The position numbers and the translations under genes were made by a program. Below, one piece after another: positions 1 to 5,085 of a stretch of 5,085 bases of DNA. The DNA lies in assembly GCA_035286745.1 (NCBI GenBank), contig DATECU010000284.1, forward strand, positions 1 through 5,085. Direction: 5' to 3'. The notes under the pieces were generated by a model. That model ran no database searches, was not told where the DNA came from, and worked only from the letters and a program-made list of their open reading frames with translations. This stretch comes from DATECU01 sp035286745 (lineage in GTDB: Bacteria; Acidobacteriota; Vicinamibacteria; Fen-336). The number at the start of each line of letters is the position of its first letter. Within the stretch, counting starts at the first letter, position 1.

Positions 1-33
1 CACTTCGCCGCCGTGTTCGGCTACGTAGCCTGA
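1..33 (+). CDS. C-terminal end of an upstream gene (partial, unidentified)
   Basis: Reading from base 1 gives ten sense codons (HFAAVFGYVA) and then TGA at 31-33. Nine of the ten codons end in G or C, which matches the codon habit of the two long genes; the other two forward frames do not show this bias. A strong GC hairpin begins five bases after the stop, as expected at the end of a transcription unit. The visible tail is too short to identify a family. It is hydrophobic to aromatic with no charged residue. It could be a chance open frame, but the codon bias and the hairpin together make a real gene end the better reading. Confidence 0.55.
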   Translation, partial: HFAAVFGYVA

Positions 34-38
34 ACCGA

Positions 39-56
39 CCCGCCCCAGCGGGCGGG
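39..56 (+). terminator. GC-rich hairpin after the upstream stop codon, probable terminator
   Basis: CCCGCCC (39-45) pairs perfectly with GGGCGGG (50-56) around the tetraloop CAGC: seven G-C pairs starting five bases past the TGA. There is no T-run after it, so it is not a canonical intrinsic terminator. It may act as a T-less terminator, a Rho-assisted end or a 3' stabiliser. A competing pairing, GGGC (54-57) with GCCC (61-64), overlaps its right arm. Confidence 0.5.
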
Positions 57-100
57 CCATGCCCTTCGGGTCGCCACCCTGCTACGATCCTCGACCAATG

Positions 101-106
101 AGGGAG
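101..106 (+). promoter_or_regulatory. Ribosome binding site deciding the start of the membrane glycosyltransferase gene
   Basis: AGGGAG lies eight bases upstream of GTG 115, the usual Shine-Dalgarno distance. An in-frame GTG at 106 would extend the protein by three residues, but it overlaps this motif and has no purine-rich site of its own. ATG 98 is in another frame and stops after six codons (TGA 116-118). Confidence 0.55.
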
Positions 107-114
107 TGGGGCCG

Positions 115-2757
115 GTGAGGCGCGTCGTGTCCACGTTGTCGCGAGCGGGGCTGGCGGCCTTGACGTTTCTGTTGGTCCTGGCCGCCTTCCGCCTGGCCCC
201 CGTCTACGCCGAGCCGCCGCTCGCGGTGCGCGTGCTGCCGCTGGTCGGGCCGGCGGTGCTCTGCGCCATCCTGGCCGCCCTCAGCGGAAGCGAACGACGG
301 GCGCGCCGGGTGAAGCCCCTGCTGGCCGGCCTGCTGGCGGTGGTGGCGGCGTTGGCGACGGTGGTGAGCCTCCGGCCGGCGGCGGGCTTGGGCGCAGTCG
401 TCTCGGGGCCGCAGGGTCCGCTTGCCGACCTGAGGCCAACCGCCATCGACCTGACGGGCGCCGACCTGCGCCACCTGCCGGGCGTGCGGCGTTGGGCGGT
501 GGAGTGGACGGGAGAGCTGCGAGCTCCAGACTCCGGCGCCTACCGCATTTGGGCAGTGGGTCGAGGTCGCCTCCAGGTGGCGATCGACGGCCGGCCCCTG
601 CTGGCGGCCGAGGGCGATCGCGTGGAGGCCGGGGCGACGGTTCCCCTCCTGGCGGGAAGCCACGCCCTCTCCGTCCGCCTGCAGCGCGCGGGACCGGGCG
701 CCCGACTTCGCCTGGGCTGGACCAGGCCCCGGGGCGACGGCCGGCCCGGCGGGATGGCAGAGACGATTCCGCCTCGCTTCCTGGGGTCAGCCCGCGGCGC
801 TCTGGGCTGGTGGCTGACGGATGCCCTGACGTTCCTTGCCGCGGCCCTGCTGGCGCTTCTGGTATGGGCCGCGCCCTGGGATCGCCCGCGGCGGCTGCCG
901 GCCGCGCGCCCGGTGACGCCAAGAGAGATCGCGGTCTCGTTCCTCGGCCAGTCCGCGCTGGTGGCCTTGATGAGCTGGCCCCTGGTCACCGACCTTGCCC
1001 ACCTGGGCGTGATGGACCGGCCCGACGGCCGCTTGAACGCCTGGATCCTGGCCTGGGACGTCCACGCCCTGGTCCACCAGCCGTGGCGGCTCTTCGACGC
1101 GCCGATCTTCCATCCCTTGCCCGACACCCTGGCCTTCTCCGAGAACCTGCTGCTGCCGGCGATCCTGGCCGCCCCCGCCCTGCTCTGGGGTGGTCCGGTC
1201 CTCGGCTACAACCTGGCGCTTCTCGGCAGCCTGGTCGGCTCGGGCCTGGCGACTCAGCTTCTGATTCGCCGCGTTTCCGGCGACCGGCTGGCGGCTTTCG
1301 TGGGCGGCGCCGTGTTCGCGGTGGGGGCCCACCGCTGGATACGTTTGGCGCACCTGCACGCCCAGGTCACCCTCTTCCTGCCCCTGGTGCTGGTGGCCGT
1401 CGATCGCTTCTGGGCCAAGCGCTCCTGGTCCCGCGCCCTGCTGGTCGGCCTGCTGCTGGCGCTGCAGGGCCTGTCTTCCGTCTACCTCGGGGCCATCACG
1501 GCCTTGGCCTTGTGCGCGGCGTTGGCTTGCGGCATCGCCGGCGGGCTGGGCCGGCGCGACCTGGGCAAGCTCGGCGTCGGTCTCGGCCTGGCCGCGCTCG
1601 CCATGGCGCCCGCCGTATGGCCCTACCTGCGCATGCGAGCCTTTCAGGGAATGGAGTGGACGCTCGGCGACCTGGCCACCTACGCCACCACCCTCACCTC
1701 GTACGCTGCCGGCGGAACCAGGCTGTGGGGGCCCATCACCCAGCGCCACCTCGACCCCGAGCTCATCCGCGACACCATGTTCCCGGGACTGACGGTTCTG
1801 GTGCTTGGCCTGGTGGGGCTGGCCCGGGCCCCCCGGCGCTATCGGGCGGTCGTGGTCCTGGCTTCCGGCCTGGCCATCCTCTTCTCGCTTGGCCCGCAGA
1901 CGGCCTTCTACCGCTTCCTCTACGAGCATCTGGTGCTGGTGCGGGGGATCCGGGCCCTCTCTCGCTTCAGCCTGATTCCGGTCCTGGGCTTGGCCGTGCT
2001 CAGCGGGCTGGCCCTGGCCGGCCGCTTCAAGACCGCCTGGCTAGCCCTGGGCCTGCTGCTCTTCGAAGCCGGCAACCTGCCCATTCGTTACGCGCGTTGG
2101 GATGGCCCCTCGCCGGCGGCGCGCTGGCTGCGGGGCAAGCCGGGGGCGGTCGCCTACCTGCCGCTGGGCGAGGGGGACACCGAGGCCATGCTCCAGGGCG
2201 TCGCCCACTTCCGACCGCTTCTGAACGGCGATTCCGGCTTTCTACCCCGACCCTACAGCCGGGCCATGGAGCTTCTGGAGGGGCCGATCGATGGGGAGGC
2301 GCTCAGCCTGCTGCGGGCGCTGGGAGTCAGGCACCTGGTGACCCGAGACCAGCGGGATCTGCCCCTGGCCGCGCGCTTCGACGCGGAGCGGATCTACGAG
2401 ATCCCCGACGGCCCGGCGGCCATCGCCGCCGCCCCTGGGACCGGGCGTCCCCTGGCCACGCTGTGGGCCGCGGAGGGCGTGGTCGCGGATCTGGGGGAGT
2501 CGGCTGTCGTCTCCTGCTTGTCCTTCGAGTTAGACGACAGACCCTGGCTCGCGCACCCGCGGGTCGAGGTTTCGGACGACGGCCGGGAGTGGACTCGGGT
2601 CGAGACGGTGGCCAGCCTGGCCGGGGCCACCCTCGCCCTCTACCGCGACCCGCGGCAGGGGCGCGGAGAGGTCTGCTTGGCCCCCCGCCGGGCCCGCTTC
2701 GTTAGGCTCGACCGCCGGCTTCCGGCTCGCGGGGGGGTCTTGGAGGCCTTTCCGTGA
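115..2757 (+). CDS. Polytopic membrane protein, GT-C-like glycosyltransferase with PA14-like and discoidin-like modules
   Basis: This is probably an integral-membrane glycosyltransferase of the GT-C fold, which uses lipid-linked sugar donors and acts on the outer face of the cytoplasmic membrane. Residue numbers count from GTG 115. Three hydrophobic segments (about 11-25, 37-57, 67-86) are followed by a PA14-like soluble module (about 115-205) with W127/W131, Y143 and the D158-G159 turn, ending in a GW at 201-202. A polytopic body follows (about 230 to 650); I estimate some 15 membrane segments in all. Its first outer loop holds acidic motifs (D301, D304, then N308-x-W310 and W314-D315), then FDAPIFHP (327-334) and SEN (342-344). 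H413-x-H415-x-Q417 lies just before another membrane segment. This loop pattern is typical of uncharacterised GT-C membrane proteins. The soluble C-terminus ends in a discoidin-like strand pair, VEVSDDGREW (817-826) and ARFVRL (860-865). No frameshift is seen. Acceptor and donor sugars cannot be read from the sequence. The fold assignment is moderately sure; the function is inference. Confidence 0.8.
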   Translation: MRRVVSTLSRAGLAALTFLLVLAAFRLAPVYAEPPLAVRVLPLVGPAVLCAILAALSGSERRARRVKPLLAGLLAVVAALATVVSLRPAAGLGAVVSGPQGPLADLRPTAIDLTGADLRHLPGVRRWAVEWTGELRAPDSGAYRIWAVGRGRLQVAIDGRPLLAAEGDRVEAGATVPLLAGSHALSVRLQRAGPGARLRLGWTRPRGDGRPGGMAETIPPRFLGSARGALGWWLTDALTFLAAALLALLVWAAPWDRPRRLPAARPVTPREIAVSFLGQSALVALMSWPLVTDLAHLGVMDRPDGRLNAWILAWDVHALVHQPWRLFDAPIFHPLPDTLAFSENLLLPAILAAPALLWGGPVLGYNLALLGSLVGSGLATQLLIRRVSGDRLAAFVGGAVFAVGAHRWIRLAHLHAQVTLFLPLVLVAVDRFWAKRSWSRALLVGLLLALQGLSSVYLGAITALALCAALACGIAGGLGRRDLGKLGVGLGLAALAMAPAVWPYLRMRAFQGMEWTLGDLATYATTLTSYAAGGTRLWGPITQRHLDPELIRDTMFPGLTVLVLGLVGLARAPRRYRAVVVLASGLAILFSLGPQTAFYRFLYEHLVLVRGIRALSRFSLIPVLGLAVLSGLALAGRFKTAWLALGLLLFEAGNLPIRYARWDGPSPAARWLRGKPGAVAYLPLGEGDTEAMLQGVAHFRPLLNGDSGFLPRPYSRAMELLEGPIDGEALSLLRALGVRHLVTRDQRDLPLAARFDAERIYEIPDGPAAIAAAPGTGRPLATLWAAEGVVADLGESAVVSCLSFELDDRPWLAHPRVEVSDDGREWTRVETVASLAGATLALYRDPRQGRGEVCLAPRRARFVRLDRRLPARGGVLEAFP

Positions 2758-2771
2758 TCCAGGCCATTCTC

Positions 2772-2786
2772 GACAATATCATTGTT
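2772..2786 (+). repeat. AT-rich inverted repeat just after the glycosyltransferase gene
   Basis: ACAAT (2773-2777) and ATTGT (2781-2785) flank the triplet ATC, with a possible extra G-T pair at 2772/2786, and are followed by TTAAT. It lies 14 bases after the TGA, so it could be a weak transcript end. The stem is AT-rich and probably too unstable to terminate alone. It may instead be a protein-binding palindrome of unknown function. Confidence 0.35.
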
Positions 2787-2804
2787 TAATCGTAAGTTAG
2801 CTGC

Positions 2805-2824
2805 ATGGTCTAAAGTCGGACCAT
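2805..2824 (+). repeat. Inverted repeat ATGGTC / GACCAT
   Basis: Perfect six-base arms (2805-2810 and 2819-2824) surround an eight-base loop, TAAAGTCG. It could form a hairpin in the 3' region of the glycosyltransferase transcript. No T-run follows, and no known operator was recognised. Confidence 0.35.
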
Positions 2825-2907
2825 CACCGTCGCTGGCTATCTACCTTCTAGGCCGACCGAATCTGGCCTGCGATCTCGCTATTCAATAGGATGCAAGACC
2901 CCTGGAT

Positions 2908-2923
2908 CCGGCCCGATGGCCGG
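2908..2923 (+). terminator. GC hairpin CCGGCC-CGAT-GGCCGG, possible transcript end upstream of the nrdJ operator
   Basis: Perfect six-base GC arms (2908-2913, 2918-2923) close a CGAT tetraloop. It lies 150 bases past the glycosyltransferase stop and 16 bases before the first NrdR-type box. It resembles the T-less hairpin at 39-56, which also follows a gene end. It could insulate nrdJ from upstream transcription, but no T-run follows, so terminator activity is inference. Confidence 0.35.
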
Positions 2924-2939
2924 TCGCTAAGTCCTTGCA

Positions 2940-2955
2940 CGTCAACATATTGTCG
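2940..2955. promoter_or_regulatory. NrdR-type box 1 (distal)
   Basis: The core CAACATATTG (2943-2952) agrees with the central decamer of the known NrdR box (CwAtATaTwG) at nine of ten positions; the outer arms are less conserved. NrdR is the nucleotide-sensing repressor of bacterial ribonucleotide reductase genes and normally binds paired boxes. A second box sits 32 bp downstream, centre to centre, and a reductase gene follows. This context makes the call much stronger than the single motif would. Confidence 0.8.
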
Positions 2956-2971
2956 TCCAGGCATGGACAGG

Positions 2972-2987
2972 CCACAAGATCTTGTGT
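2972..2987. promoter_or_regulatory. NrdR-type box 2 (proximal to the promoter)
   Basis: The site contains a perfect 14-bp palindrome, CACAAGATCTTGTG (2973-2986). It matches the 16-bp NrdR consensus acaCwAtATaTwGtgt at 13 positions, including all the strongly conserved ones; the differences are the first base and the symmetric pair G2978/C2981. Exactly 16 bp separate it from box 1, placing both on the same helix face about three turns apart, as in described tandem NrdR operators. Its right edge is seven bases from the -35 hexamer, so a bound repressor would lie against RNA polymerase. Confidence 0.83.
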
Positions 2988-2994
2988 TTTGCTC

Positions 2995-3022
2995 TTGACA
3001 CCCCCAACGCCCCGGCTATAAT
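2995..3022 (+). promoter_or_regulatory. sigma70-type promoter of nrdJ
   Basis: TTGACA (2995-3000) and TATAAT (3017-3022) are both perfect consensus hexamers, separated by 16 bp (17 is optimal). Transcription would start near 3029-3031, giving a leader of about 108 nt before the nrdJ ATG. A perfect hexamer pair is very unlikely by chance in such GC-rich DNA. The position directly downstream of the NrdR-type boxes supports a strong, repressible promoter. Confidence 0.88.
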
Positions 3023-3028
3023 CCAAGG

Positions 3029-3137
3029 CAAAACCGGCAGGACGAGCGAGACGCCGGGGAAGCCGAACCGGGCCCTCCCCGGAGAGAGGCGCAACAGCAC
3101 GGACCTAGATCAAGCTAGGACAAGGAGAGCCTTCCCC
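3029..3137 (+). promoter_or_regulatory. nrdJ 5' leader with competing hairpins
   Basis: This is the untranslated region between the predicted transcription start and the ATG. CCGGC (3034-3038) can pair with GCCGG (3053-3057). CCGGGGA (3054-3060) can pair with TCCCCGG (3076-3082). The two stems share bases 3054-3057 and exclude each other. A third stem, CCTAG (3104-3108) with CTAGG (3115-3119) around ATCAAG, ends three bases before the Shine-Dalgarno motif. I find no ATG-started leader peptide, no T-run and no B12 box. It may affect translation or mRNA stability; a riboswitch role is not shown and no known class was recognised. Confidence 0.45.
3122..3129 (+). promoter_or_regulatory. nrdJ ribosome binding site
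   Basis: AAGGAGAG is a strong Shine-Dalgarno sequence eight bases before ATG 3138, and it fixes that start. The spacer is pyrimidine-rich (CCTTCCCC). A small hairpin at 3104-3119 ends three bases upstream. Confidence 0.85.

Positions 3138-5085
<1,948 letters not shown>

Larger units (their letters stand above)
2758..2939. other. Intergenic stretch without a gene, less GC-rich than its flanks
   Basis: No frame here shows coding bias or a start with a usable ribosome binding site. The composition drops clearly toward A/T, especially at about 2770-2815. It contains three short inverted repeats, listed separately, and no T-run typical of an intrinsic terminator. No tRNA-like cloverleaf was recognised. 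It probably holds the 3' end of the glycosyltransferase transcript and spacer DNA upstream of the nrdJ control region. Confidence 0.6.

Noticed and set aside
83..88. TACGAT as a -10 element for the glycosyltransferase gene
   Set aside because: The position would suit a short leader, but no acceptable -35 hexamer lies 16-18 bp upstream (TGCCCT is the nearest). The evidence is too weak to list as a promoter.
98..118. ATG 98 as a gene start
   Set aside because: This frame meets TGA at 116-118 after six codons; it is not in frame with the long gene.
787..1929. A 380-codon minus-strand frame inside the glycosyltransferase gene
   Set aside because: Gln/Gly/Arg-rich translation with no recognisable domain; it is an antisense shadow.
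492..2705. A 737-codon plus-strand frame overlapping the membrane glycosyltransferase
   Set aside because: The protein is a low-complexity Arg/Gly/Pro/Ala-rich string typical of an out-of-frame reading of GC-rich DNA. The other frame gives membrane segments and domain motifs.
2773..2785. A third NrdR box (ACAAT-ATC-ATTGT)
   Set aside because: It resembles the box but has one extra central base (11 rather than 10 in the core), which breaks the required symmetry. It also lies about 168 bp from box 1 and is not near a promoter.
2891..2998. A 35-codon ORF starting ATG 2891 and ending at TGA 2996-2998
   Set aside because: It has no properly spaced ribosome binding site, runs through both NrdR-type boxes and into the -35 hexamer, and shows no GC3 bias.
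3029..3137. c-di-GMP, glycine, ZTP or guanidine riboswitch
   Set aside because: Some short purine-rich strings look similar, but the conserved cores and pairing of these classes are not present.

Overview
The window comes from a GC-rich bacterial chromosome. Third codon positions in both long genes are overwhelmingly G or C. The B12-dependent ribonucleotide reductase, the sigma70-type promoter and the NrdR-type operator all point to Bacteria. The gene content would fit the former Deltaproteobacteria (Myxococcota/Desulfobacterota-like) or another GC-rich Gram-negative phylum. That placement is inference; no single marker in the window fixes the lineage.

Layout, all on the + strand: (1) the last ten codons of an upstream gene (1-33), followed by a very strong GC hairpin (39-56) that probably ends or protects its transcript. 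(2) A large membrane protein (115-2757, 880 aa from the chosen start). It combines an N-terminal membrane anchor, a PA14-like module, a polytopic GT-C-like glycosyltransferase body and a C-terminal discoidin-like module. (3) A 380-bp intergenic region (2758-3137) whose first half is visibly less GC-rich than the genes and carries three short inverted repeats. Its second half is a well-defined control region: two NrdR-type boxes 32 bp apart centre to centre, a perfect-consensus sigma70 promoter (TTGACA, 16 bp, TATAAT) and a leader of about 108 nt with competing hairpins. (4) The first 649 codons of nrdJ, the adenosylcobalamin-dependent (class II) ribonucleotide reductase, running off the right edge.

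The membrane glycosyltransferase and nrdJ look like separate transcription units, since nrdJ has its own promoter and operator. The glycosyltransferase probably transfers a sugar from a lipid carrier to an extracytoplasmic acceptor, and its substrate is unknown. NrdJ makes deoxyribonucleotides for DNA synthesis. The most informative observation is the control region of nrdJ: it lets one propose direct NrdR (dATP/ATP-sensing) repression of a class II reductase, with no recognisable cobalamin riboswitch. I see no mobile element, CRISPR array, tRNA or rRNA here.
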